Source: an uncultured Saccharospirillaceae bacterium (GTDB taxonomy: Bacteria; Pseudomonadota; Gammaproteobacteria; Pseudomonadales; Natronospirillaceae). From it: 64,000 nucleotides of DNA. The position numbers and the translations under genes are program-made. The notes beneath the pieces were generated by a model. That model saw nothing but the letters and a program-made list of their open reading frames with translations, was not told the origin of the DNA and ran no database searches. Numbering within the stretch: the first letter of the stretch is position 1; each line of letters begins with the position of its first letter. Of this stretch, positions 1 through 8,549 are shown piece by piece. The stretch covers positions 62,001 through 126,000 of the forward strand of contig CAJXZL010000002.1 in NCBI GenBank assembly GCA_913063165.1, written 5' to 3'.

Positions 1-1350
1 CCCCGTGGTTGGTCCCTTAAAACACATGTATTAGGCGACGGCATTGGCATGTTCAGTAGCCATATCAATGTCGAGGGCATACCAAGCCTTGATGCGCCGA
101 TAAACCTTGTCGCCACCCTAACGGATATGCCCGTGGTACTTTTCTCGGCGTTAATTGACCCCACTATGACAGCTACCGGCGAATTGTCGGCGCAAGTTCA
201 GGTGTTAGGTACTGCTGCTCAGCCGGATATTTCAGGTGTATTGTCGTTGGCAGGCGGAACATTCGAGCAAGAGGGTATCCCTGTGGCTGTCGATAACGTT
301 AATGTCGATGTGTCACTGAGCCATGACACAGCAGCGATCGACGGTCACTTCACTATTGGCAGCGGTAAAGGGCAAATCCATGGACGTGCAGCTTGGATAG
401 ATGGCGGTTGGACGTCGACCATTGAGATGACCGGTGCCAATATGATCGTTAAAGATCCCATGATGACGCTGGCTATTTCACCTAGCATCACGCTAACGGT
501 TACCGAGACTGGAGCCGATATAAAAGGGGTTGTTGAGATACCATCAGGCAATATAAAAATCTCGTCACTTCCAGACGCTGCCGTCACATTGTCGAGTGAT
601 ATCCTGGTAATACAAGATGATGTTGTGGCAATACCCCCACCAAAATATCAATTAACAACCAATATTGATGTCAAGTTAGGAAGCGCCGTATGGATTGAAG
701 CCTACGGATTAAAATCTCGATTAGTAGGTGGCGTTACCATACGACAAAAGGATGTTTCCGACCCGCAACTGTATGGCCAAATAGAGACACAGGATGGCAG
801 TTTCAAAGCGCTTGGAGCAAACTTAGTGATTCGCAGAGGCAAACTCATTTTCTCTGGACCAATCGACAAGCCCCTTTTGGATGTTGAGGCGGTGCGGGTT
901 GTCAATGACATCACTGCGGGCATATTGGCGAGGGGTGTGGTGACTGAGCCTGAAATCACATTGTTTTCTGAGCCGGCTATGACTCAGGCTGCAATTTTAT
1001 CCTATATAATGCGTGGGCAACCACTAGAAGGGGGAGCAGTGTCAGAGGGACTTCTGGCCACGAAGGTCGCGATGGGCATTGGCATATATGGAAGTGATTC
1101 ACCGTTAACTGCAGTCAGTGAAAAATTAGGGATCGAAGATTTCAATATTGACGCAGAGGGGACATCCGACTCCGCTCGCATCGCTCTAGCAGGCTATCTA
1201 TCGCCGAGACTCTATTTTAAATATGGAGTCGGGGTTATGAATGCAGCCAATGAAGTAACTTTACGATACAAATTGTTGCCGCGCTTGTTTGTTGAATCGA
1301 TAACGGGAATCAATAGTGCAGTCGATCTTATCTATACTGTAGAGTTTTGA
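1..1350 (+). CDS. tamB: TamB C-terminal part (translocation and assembly module), 5'-truncated by window edge
   Basis: The frame is open from base 1, so the gene starts upstream of the window; 449 residues are visible. TamB is an inner-membrane-anchored, periplasm-spanning protein that works with the outer-membrane protein TamA in envelope and lipid homeostasis. The visible part shows the repetitive beta-rich pattern of the DUF490 domain (alternating short hydrophobic strands and glycines). It also has the conserved C-terminal block with an ILSYIMRGQPL-like segment (about residues 332-342) and an aromatic last residue (VEF), as expected for a protein engaging a beta-barrel partner. tamA would be expected upstream, outside the window. 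The next gene starts 214 bases downstream and seems unrelated. Family assignment is firm; the exact start cannot be seen. Confidence 0.9.
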   Translation, partial: PRGWSLKTHVLGDGIGMFSSHINVEGIPSLDAPINLVATLTDMPVVLFSALIDPTMTATGELSAQVQVLGTAAQPDISGVLSLAGGTFEQEGIPVAVDNVNVDVSLSHDTAAIDGHFTIGSGKGQIHGRAAWIDGGWTSTIEMTGANMIVKDPMMTLAISPSITLTVTETGADIKGVVEIPSGNIKISSLPDAAVTLSSDILVIQDDVVAIPPPKYQLTTNIDVKLGSAVWIEAYGLKSRLVGGVTIRQKDVSDPQLYGQIETQDGSFKALGANLVIRRGKLIFSGPIDKPLLDVEAVRVVNDITAGILARGVVTEPEITLFSEPAMTQAAILSYIMRGQPLEGGAVSEGLLATKVAMGIGIYGSDSPLTAVSEKLGIEDFNIDAEGTSDSARIALAGYLSPRLYFKYGVGVMNAANEVTLRYKLLPRLFVESITGINSAVDLIYTVEF

Positions 1351-1564
1351 GTGGACAATTTATACTGGTAGCACTGACCGAATTGTTATATTGAGTAATG
1401 CAAATTTTGCTCAGAACAATAAAGATTCATGACATTGTGGGTTAAAATCTGGTAAATTGAGAAATTGAATGCCGTTTGGAATATGAAAAATGGCGGAATA
1501 TACCCATTGAAACACATTAATTGAGTAAAACTCGGTATGATGCACAAGCAATTGATCGGTTTGA
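1351..1564. other. Intergenic leader before the signalling operon
   Basis: This AT-rich 214-base gap separates tamB from the exported-protein gene. Two overlapping minus-strand frames here look like chance. A TATGAT hexamer at 1536-1541 could be a -10 element, but the nearest TTGA-type hexamers are badly spaced, so I do not call a promoter. Confidence 0.3.
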
Positions 1565-2713
1565 ATGACCATGCCTGATTTGTCGCCACGCCGCGGATCT
1601 GCTGCAAGGATATCGTTGCAACTATTTGCACTGTCGTCCGCCATTTTATTCCAAATGTTGTTGGTAAAGCCGTTAAGTGCGAGTGAACAAAACAGCAATC
1701 AAACACCGGTAACTGTTACCGCCTATGCCCTTAAAAACCACAAACAGCTTGCATTGATATTGGCCTATGCCCGATATCGGGATGCCATGAAGTACGTGGA
1801 TTTTCAACTGGAATTGAAAAACCGTGTCAGTGAAATTGGCATAGCGACCTATAACAACCCCAATGCAATAGCCATTATTCCCATTATCGATTCAATTGAA
1901 TTAATGGTAAATACAAGTGCTTTAGCCATTGTCAATTTCGCCTATTCAGGTCCAATAACTGCAGTACTAGCCTCAGACAATCAAGACACCGATATTGACA
2001 AGCTAAATCTTACCGAAGCGTTGTTATTGAAGCTCGAATCACCTGTGTACACAGGTACAAAAGGTGCCATCTTAAATGATAAATCTCATACTGTAGAATC
2101 CCTGTGGACGAGCCGAATGATTACGGATCGATATGGCCTAAATATAATCAATTGGCCTGTCAGGCTGCTAAGGGTCGACGGTACTCAGATTGAACGCCAA
2201 CTAATTGAATTCGACAACCAAAACGTTATTCTATATGTGGGACCCTATTGGTTGCAGACCAATTACGACGATATGCAGGCCGTATTTGTTAGCGAGAAAA
2301 TGCCTGATGAACTTGGCCTCTACCGAGATGTCATGATCTCAAGTTTAGAAGGTAATGAGATCAATGCAGGTGCTGTCAAAGAAATCCTGTCTTTCATCGA
2401 ATTGTCTGCAACGGATATCGCTACCGCAGCCACCGAAGGTGGTTTAGCCTTCGATGTGCTACTGAATGACTTGCAATCGGTTATACCTGACTTGCAAAGT
2501 GACAATTTGAAAGGGTTAATTACCTTACCCCACATGATCTCAAGCGGATTGACATTCGAAGATATTGTCCATGCCTATACACCGCAGGATATTGCGTTGA
2601 AGGACATTACAGCAATTTACCAAGATACAGATAAACAAGGCCATTTCTTACCGCAATTAATGCTTGATACCCAGTTGATAACTGACTGGATATCCGTCGA
2701 AAACCTAAATTGA
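1565..2713 (+). CDS. Predicted exported protein of unknown family, first gene of a sensor operon
   Basis: I do not recognise the family of this 382-residue protein. The N-terminus has a basic stretch (SPRRGSAAR) followed by a hydrophobic segment (about residues 17-36) ending in LSASEQ, so export to the periplasm is likely. The mature part has an alternating alpha/beta feel (for example residues 44-130 and 160-240), which could be a periplasmic binding-protein-like fold, but no signature motif confirms that. The stop codon lies 15 bases before the likely ATG of a giant hybrid histidine kinase, which is followed after 27 bases by a response regulator-GGDEF gene, so the three are probably one operon. 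By position I infer that it presents a signal to the kinase's periplasmic domain. It lacks any predicted enzyme motif that I can see. Confidence 0.7.
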   Translation: MTMPDLSPRRGSAARISLQLFALSSAILFQMLLVKPLSASEQNSNQTPVTVTAYALKNHKQLALILAYARYRDAMKYVDFQLELKNRVSEIGIATYNNPNAIAIIPIIDSIELMVNTSALAIVNFAYSGPITAVLASDNQDTDIDKLNLTEALLLKLESPVYTGTKGAILNDKSHTVESLWTSRMITDRYGLNIINWPVRLLRVDGTQIERQLIEFDNQNVILYVGPYWLQTNYDDMQAVFVSEKMPDELGLYRDVMISSLEGNEINAGAVKEILSFIELSATDIATAATEGGLAFDVLLNDLQSVIPDLQSDNLKGLITLPHMISSGLTFEDIVHAYTPQDIALKDITAIYQDTDKQGHFLPQLMLDTQLITDWISVENLN

Positions 2714-2728
2714 TCGTTTTTTTTGGTT

Positions 2729-5700
2729 ATGGAAATACATAGCGTGAAGCAACTAGATCAAGTGAAAAAATATCCTTTAGCCCACTATATTATATTGTGG
2801 AGTGGCTTGATATTTCTTGTGCCTGTCGCGTTTATTCTTAGCGTTCCACTATATCTAAACTTTGAAAGCGTTGATAAGGCAAAGGAACTCTCCTTAGATG
2901 TCGATTTATCTTCCATTATGACGTCTATCGATGTGGTCGAACGGCGCCATTATGGTCAGGCATTAGGTATCTCTCGCAGTGGCAATATCAAACGTACTGC
3001 TAAGGATCTACTGAAATTAGCGAATAAATCGCCCCTTGGCACCACCATGAACCCTGAATTCGAGGCATTAGCTGACCGTTTTGAAACTTCAATATTCGAA
3101 AACATAGTGTTTAGAACATCAGTATTTGATGATGTACTCCTCCTCAATGTTTACGGAGATGTCGTCCTATCTCTTTATGACGATACTTTGAGTGGGCAAT
3201 ATTTTAGTGATACCTACCTTGAACAACAGGTTGTAATTGATGCATTGTCTACAAGTTTTCAAAATAGGATCATCCGTTTTACGGGCTACTTCCTTTCTGA
3301 ACCTGATGCCACTATAAAGTCTGGCTTTTATATAGCACCCTTGTCCTCAGAGGGGTTGGATGGCAATGGGCACCTCGGGTTTTTGCTTTTTAAGGTCAAC
3401 GGTGCAGCCTTATATAATGCGATGCAACCACCTTTTAGCGACTCTTTTTTCAAGAAAACATACATGTTAGACGACCAGTTTTCCTATCTAAACATTTCAG
3501 ATTCTGAATCAAGTCAACTGTTAAGCATCAATGCACAAGATCGTGTTGTGTTAGCGCGAAATATTGTAGAGATGGATACCCGTGACGAATACACACAGGT
3601 AGCAGACTCTTTTGTCACATTGGAAAATATTGATGGGAAAAAGCATAGCACTGTCTTGATTAAGAATCCTAAAGACAGCAGCTATTGGTCCTACTTGATG
3701 ATTCAAGTCGATAGCAACTTACTAAAGCGGCATAGCAACCTACTGATCGGTAGCGCCGTAATATCTTTTGTTATTTTTATAATTGCACTATTGCTGTTAA
3801 GTAAAGTCTTAAAACGACTTGTTCTCAGACCCATTTTTTCAACCATGGCAATTATGAAACGTACGCTTGATACTGGAATTGCCCCTGAGGCTACGGCATT
3901 AAATCATAGCGTTTTAGAGATTCAACAACTATATGAAGTAGTCAACGAATCTGCTATCGAGCTGTCTCGCCAATCTCTGTTATTAAATAATGCTTTTAAA
4001 AGTGCTCAAGACTCCATAAAAGAAAACGCTGATATTATGCAGGCAGTAGATAAGCACGGTGTCTATTTTGTAACGGATATTTGGGGGACGATCACTTGGG
4101 CCAATAATGCGCTGTGTTCAGTGCTTGGTGTCGAGGCTGGTGAATTGGTTGGCCGAAATCATCGTGACCTGATACTTAATGAATTTACAAAGCAGCAATT
4201 TGATGATGTATATGCAGATTTTCTCAGGGGCGTCTCGTGGAATGCAGAAATAACCAACCAAACACTCGATGGTAGAGAGTATCAATTGCGTTTGACCATA
4301 ACCCCGTCGATAAACAGCGAAGGTAAAGTACAAAAATTTTATGGTTTTGGCGTAGACGTTACGGAACAAAACCGATCGATTGACGAAGCTATTGAAAATG
4401 AGACGCAACTGCATCTGTTGTTGCAAAATGCAAATGCAAACCTATATAGATATGACATGGTAAATGAAAGATTTTACTTAGATGGCATGAATTATCAAAA
4501 GTTGGGGTATCTGTTTTCAGATGATCTTTCAAGTTTTGAAAAGTGGATTTCCCTCATCCATCCTGACGACAAACTACGTGTGGTCGAGCTATACCATCCT
4601 GAAAAAAATGCAGAAAAACCAATTGCTATTGAATACCGTATGGTCGGACTCGATGGACAGATTCTTTGGTTTTTAGATGCAGGTCCAGACAGAATGGAAC
4701 GAACTGCCTCTAATGTTTTGCACCCTATCCATTCGTACCCTGGCATTAGGATAGATATCACTGGCTCAAAAGAACTGAGACAGAAAAACTTAGAAAACCA
4801 AGCTGTGTTAGAAGCCATTTTCGAAAGCTCACTTGAGGGCCAAATTTTAACAAACACTCAGGGCGTTGTTTTTAACACAAGTAAAAATCTTACCACTTAT
4901 TTTTCTCGTATCAATATCATCGGCTTAACAATGAAGCAGTCGCTAGCCTCGTTTAAGCGCTCCATTGTGGAGGAATCAAATGAGAGGTTGTTGGATTTTG
5001 TTCAACGGCTTGGGGATGACCCAATAGCAACCCAGGCCATAAGTATTCATATTGTGGATGGCCGCAGTTTCACATTTACAACAGCGCCATTTACGATAGA
5101 CAACCAATACAGTGGGCGGATTTGGACCTTTGTAGACGTCACGGATGATGAAAATAAAAAGCAAGAACTGATCAATCAGAAAATAGAAGCTGAATCAGCC
5201 AACATTGCCAAATCTGAATTCTTAGCGGTGATAAGTCACGAAATCAGAACCCCACTGAACGGCGTCATAGGTATGCTGGATCTGATTAGAAGCGAGGAAG
5301 GAATTCCGATATCGACCAAGAACAGAGTAGAGATGGCCATCAATAGCGGCAATCGTCTTGTAGAATTAATGAACGAGATTACACAATGGTCAAGAATTGA
5401 ATCAGGTAATAGAACGCTTGTTAAAAAGCTTTTTGAGCCCGAGGTGGTGCTGTTTGACTCATTAAAGTCACTGTCAGCGTTAGCCAAAGATAAAGGCATT
5501 TCCATGATTGTGGAAGAGGATAACCAGACGATTATGCCATCGTTAATAATGCAGGGCGATGTCGCTAAATTCAAACAAGTGATATTTAACATCGTCGGCA
5601 ACGCCATTAAATTTACAAATGCAGGTTCTGTTACCGTTAAAGTCGGTTATGACATTGGTGAGAAAAACTTATGCACTATTCGATTACAGGTTATAGATAC

Positions 5701-7549
5701 CGGCATTGGGATTGCGAAAAAGGATATCGGAAAATTATTTACGCGCTTTCAACGTATCGATAACAGCACCTCCAGAACAACTGGGGGCACAGGATTAGGA
5801 CTCGCTATCACAAAATCCTCTATTGATATAATGGGTGGAACCATATCAATTTCGAGCGAGCTTGATAGGGGCACAACGGTTGAATTGACTATCCCCTTTT
5901 TATCAATTAATACTTTAGAATCAGATCTAAATATTCCAGAGTTAACGTCGAAGATTGTTGTCATTACATGCCTCAAAAATGAGGTCAAAGGTGTCCGATT
6001 ATCAGGCTATCTGCGGCGAATGAATGTCAAACATATGGCTTTTGAATCGTTAGAAATGTTAAATGCGCAGATTCACAGTAAGGACGCACCACTTCGTATA
6101 GAAAATGACGAGACGTTATTTGTATTGATCGATCATGGGTATGGAGCAGATTTAGTGGTCGATTGTTGGGGAAGTATTCAGAAATTACTAGAGCCCTCAG
6201 TCGTTCACGGCATTGTTTTGGTGGATGACATTCTGGGTTCCGAAGAGAAGAGATATGCCACATGTGGAATAGACGCAGTTTTAAACAGTCCTATTAATTA
6301 TCAGTATCTCTACAGCGCCGTTAGTCTTATCGCATCAAAAAGTCCCCTCATGGCATTCGCTGATCCCTTAATTAATATTGAATTTTTGGATTGTTTCACA
6401 CTCCCAAAATCAGCATTAACGCGAGCCGATTTTGACACTACATTTGGTCTGGGCAAGCGGATACTCGTAGTCGACGACCAGGAGATCAATTTACATGTGG
6501 CACGAGGTATTTTAGAAAACTTTTCTTTTAACGTAGACACCGTTTCTTCCGGATCTGAAGCGATCATTCAATTGCTCAATTCTAAGGATAAGCAACGGTA
6601 TGATGTATTGTTACTGGATATTCAGATGCCATCTATGGACGGTTTCCAATTGTGCAAAAACATCCGTGAAGGTCAGGGTGGACGTTTTTATTCCAATGTA
6701 CCTATCATTGCAGTATCAGCGAATACGAGAAAAGAAGATATGATCCTTGCGTTTGAGGCTGGCATGAATGACTTTATTTTCAAGCCAGTAACACAAGACA
6801 TCGTAATCGAAAAGCTCGCAAACCTTCTTGATTTTAGTAGTAAAGCTGTTCAATCAAACTCAGGTTCAAGCGACGTTACCAACAGACCCAAACCCGTCAA
6901 GAAACCAACGGATTCCAGTAAGAAAATCGCGAGCGTCGTAGATACTGATCAAATATGGAACAAGCATGAACTGGTAGAACGTATCGGTGACTCTGCTGAT
7001 TTGATGTCGGAGATATTGACGTCGGTGATAGATGATATGCCGGGCAAATTAGACGAACTATCAATCCATTTCGCTAAAAAAGATCTAGCAGGATGTAAAA
7101 TAACGCTGCATACATTGAAGGGGATTGGTGCAAATATTGGTGCGAATGAATTGGCTAGGTTATGTAAATCAGCAGAAACATACGCAGAAACCCAAGCAGT
7201 GGCTGAATTAAGCGCTGCTATTTTAGCAATTAAATCATCAGTCGCAGTCTTAACCGATATATTAAGTAACGATGCGAGTATGCAATCGGCTGGTGCCGTT
7301 AAGGCACGCGTAAGTGTAAGTGTAGATGTACCTGAGTTGCTTAAGATACTTGAAGCATTGCTCGACAACATTATGAGTGGTGGGTTTGTTTCGCATGCCT
7401 GTTTAATAGATTTACAAAAACTTTCAGCAAGCGACGAGAATCTCGCTGCAAAACTGACCGATATATCTAGGAATGTTTCCCATTTTAATTATGATAAAGC
7501 GATGGGCGATATTAGAGGCCTTATCAAGCAATTGAGCACAGAATTGTGA
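2729..7549 (+). CDS. Hybrid sensor histidine kinase with PAS domains, receiver and HPt
   Basis: This 1606-residue inner-membrane hybrid kinase runs an internal His-Asp-His phosphorelay. Order of parts: membrane segment (about 18-42), a large periplasmic sensor region, second membrane segment (about 340-362), then PAS domains at about 440-550 and 555-690 and a weaker third at 700-810. The HisKA domain follows, with phospho-accepting His837 in ISHEIRTPLNG, then an ATPase domain with N box (NIVGNAIKF), DTGIGI and GGTGLGLAI. A degenerate receiver-like segment follows (about 1070-1200). A true receiver has acceptor Asp1297 in LLLDIQMP and the DDQE acidic pocket. A C-terminal HPt domain has His1461 in LHTLKGIGANIGA. 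ATG at 2729 is preferred; a TTG six bases upstream is also in frame and neither has a clear ribosome-binding site. It sits between an exported protein and a response regulator-GGDEF gene, its likely input and output. Confidence 0.93.
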   Translation: MEIHSVKQLDQVKKYPLAHYIILWSGLIFLVPVAFILSVPLYLNFESVDKAKELSLDVDLSSIMTSIDVVERRHYGQALGISRSGNIKRTAKDLLKLANKSPLGTTMNPEFEALADRFETSIFENIVFRTSVFDDVLLLNVYGDVVLSLYDDTLSGQYFSDTYLEQQVVIDALSTSFQNRIIRFTGYFLSEPDATIKSGFYIAPLSSEGLDGNGHLGFLLFKVNGAALYNAMQPPFSDSFFKKTYMLDDQFSYLNISDSESSQLLSINAQDRVVLARNIVEMDTRDEYTQVADSFVTLENIDGKKHSTVLIKNPKDSSYWSYLMIQVDSNLLKRHSNLLIGSAVISFVIFIIALLLLSKVLKRLVLRPIFSTMAIMKRTLDTGIAPEATALNHSVLEIQQLYEVVNESAIELSRQSLLLNNAFKSAQDSIKENADIMQAVDKHGVYFVTDIWGTITWANNALCSVLGVEAGELVGRNHRDLILNEFTKQQFDDVYADFLRGVSWNAEITNQTLDGREYQLRLTITPSINSEGKVQKFYGFGVDVTEQNRSIDEAIENETQLHLLLQNANANLYRYDMVNERFYLDGMNYQKLGYLFSDDLSSFEKWISLIHPDDKLRVVELYHPEKNAEKPIAIEYRMVGLDGQILWFLDAGPDRMERTASNVLHPIHSYPGIRIDITGSKELRQKNLENQAVLEAIFESSLEGQILTNTQGVVFNTSKNLTTYFSRINIIGLTMKQSLASFKRSIVEESNERLLDFVQRLGDDPIATQAISIHIVDGRSFTFTTAPFTIDNQYSGRIWTFVDVTDDENKKQELINQKIEAESANIAKSEFLAVISHEIRTPLNGVIGMLDLIRSEEGIPISTKNRVEMAINSGNRLVELMNEITQWSRIESGNRTLVKKLFEPEVVLFDSLKSLSALAKDKGISMIVEEDNQTIMPSLIMQGDVAKFKQVIFNIVGNAIKFTNAGSVTVKVGYDIGEKNLCTIRLQVIDTGIGIAKKDIGKLFTRFQRIDNSTSRTTGGTGLGLAITKSSIDIMGGTISISSELDRGTTVELTIPFLSINTLESDLNIPELTSKIVVITCLKNEVKGVRLSGYLRRMNVKHMAFESLEMLNAQIHSKDAPLRIENDETLFVLIDHGYGADLVVDCWGSIQKLLEPSVVHGIVLVDDILGSEEKRYATCGIDAVLNSPINYQYLYSAVSLIASKSPLMAFADPLINIEFLDCFTLPKSALTRADFDTTFGLGKRILVVDDQEINLHVARGILENFSFNVDTVSSGSEAIIQLLNSKDKQRYDVLLLDIQMPSMDGFQLCKNIREGQGGRFYSNVPIIAVSANTRKEDMILAFEAGMNDFIFKPVTQDIVIEKLANLLDFSSKAVQSNSGSSDVTNRPKPVKKPTDSSKKIASVVDTDQIWNKHELVERIGDSADLMSEILTSVIDDMPGKLDELSIHFAKKDLAGCKITLHTLKGIGANIGANELARLCKSAETYAETQAVAELSAAILAIKSSVAVLTDILSNDASMQSAGAVKARVSVSVDVPELLKILEALLDNIMSGGFVSHACLIDLQKLSASDENLAAKLTDISRNVSHFNYDKAMGDIRGLIKQLSTEL

Positions 7550-7576
7550 CGTATCGATATCGCATGGAGTATTCAT

Positions 7577-8461
7577 TTGAGCGATAAAAAAATGCCAGTA
7601 ATAATGATCGTTGATGATGAACCCATCAACATTTCTATATTAGCCAATATATTTGAGTCCTCTTATGACATTAAGGTCGCTACCAGTGGTGCTCGCTGTT
7701 TGAGTCTAATTGAATCAGGTGTCACACCTGATCTCATTTTAGTAGATATCATGATGCCTGATTTGAGTGGTTATGAGGTACTGGAGCTTTTGAAGGCAGA
7801 TCCAACCACTATGAATATCCCCGTCATATTCGTATCAAGCAATGACACGCAAGCAGACGTAGCGAAGGGTATTAAACTGGGTGCATCCGATTATATTACC
7901 AAGCCTGTTTTTCCTGCCGTAGCCATTGCTCGGGTTAGTATGCATTTGCGCTTAAAACAACAATCAGATGAATTGCGGAAAATGGCACTATTTGACCAAT
8001 TAACCAATTTGTATAATCGACACTACTTAATCGAGGCAGGAACTCAGCGGTTATCAGAAAGCTATCGAAATAACAGCGCTCTGGCACTGATCATGCTAGA
8101 TATTGATAACTTCAAGCATCTGAATGATGTACACGGCCACGACTTTGGCGACAAAATTTTACAGCAAGTGAGTAAGACGATTTCAAAAGACTGTAGATCG
8201 ATCGACATTGTTTCTCGCTATGGTGGCGAGGAATTTTTTATTTTGTTACCTGGATGCGGCTTTGAAGAAGCAATGTCTAAGGCTGAGAGCTTGCGTGTTG
8301 CCATCGAAGAAAACGCAATGCACGCCATTAGGGTTACGGCAAGCTTTGGTGTCTGCGCTAAAAATGATACGGTTGAAACACTAGCCTCATTGATAAAGCG
8401 CGCCGATATCAATTTGTACAAAGCAAAAAATAATGGCAGAAACTGTGTATTTGGAGCTTGA
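7577..8461 (+). CDS. Response regulator with diguanylate cyclase (REC-GGDEF) output
   Basis: This 294-residue cytoplasmic protein has an N-terminal receiver (DDEP acidic pocket, acceptor Asp in LILVDIMMP near residue 57, Lys in ITKPV). A GGDEF domain from about residue 135 carries the active-site motif GGEEF. It should make cyclic-di-GMP when the receiver is phosphorylated. An RxxD inhibitory site (RSID) lies five residues before GGEEF, so feedback inhibition by product is expected. The start is TTG at 7577, supported by GGAG at 7566-7569 with seven bases of spacing; no ATG fits as well. It follows the hybrid kinase by 27 bases, and I infer that the kinase's HPt domain is its phosphodonor. 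This resembles WspR/PleD-type output proteins in architecture, not necessarily in target. Confidence 0.93.
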   Translation: MSDKKMPVIMIVDDEPINISILANIFESSYDIKVATSGARCLSLIESGVTPDLILVDIMMPDLSGYEVLELLKADPTTMNIPVIFVSSNDTQADVAKGIKLGASDYITKPVFPAVAIARVSMHLRLKQQSDELRKMALFDQLTNLYNRHYLIEAGTQRLSESYRNNSALALIMLDIDNFKHLNDVHGHDFGDKILQQVSKTISKDCRSIDIVSRYGGEEFFILLPGCGFEEAMSKAESLRVAIEENAMHAIRVTASFGVCAKNDTVETLASLIKRADINLYKAKNNGRNCVFGA

Positions 8462-8508
8462 GCTAAGCGATCAAGTAACCGCGTTATCTTATTGTTACCC
8501 GTATTTAA

Positions 8509-8545
8509 AAAGCCACTGTCGCCGAAAAGCAACAGTGGCTTTTTG
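8509..8545. terminator. Bidirectional rho-independent terminator
   Basis: A 10-bp perfect stem (AAGCCACTGT at 8510-8519 with its complement at 8532-8541) is followed by a T-run on the plus strand and an A-run-derived T-run on the minus strand. It lies between the REC-GGDEF gene and the convergent malic enzyme gene and can serve both. Confidence 0.85.
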
Positions 8546-8549
8546 TCAA

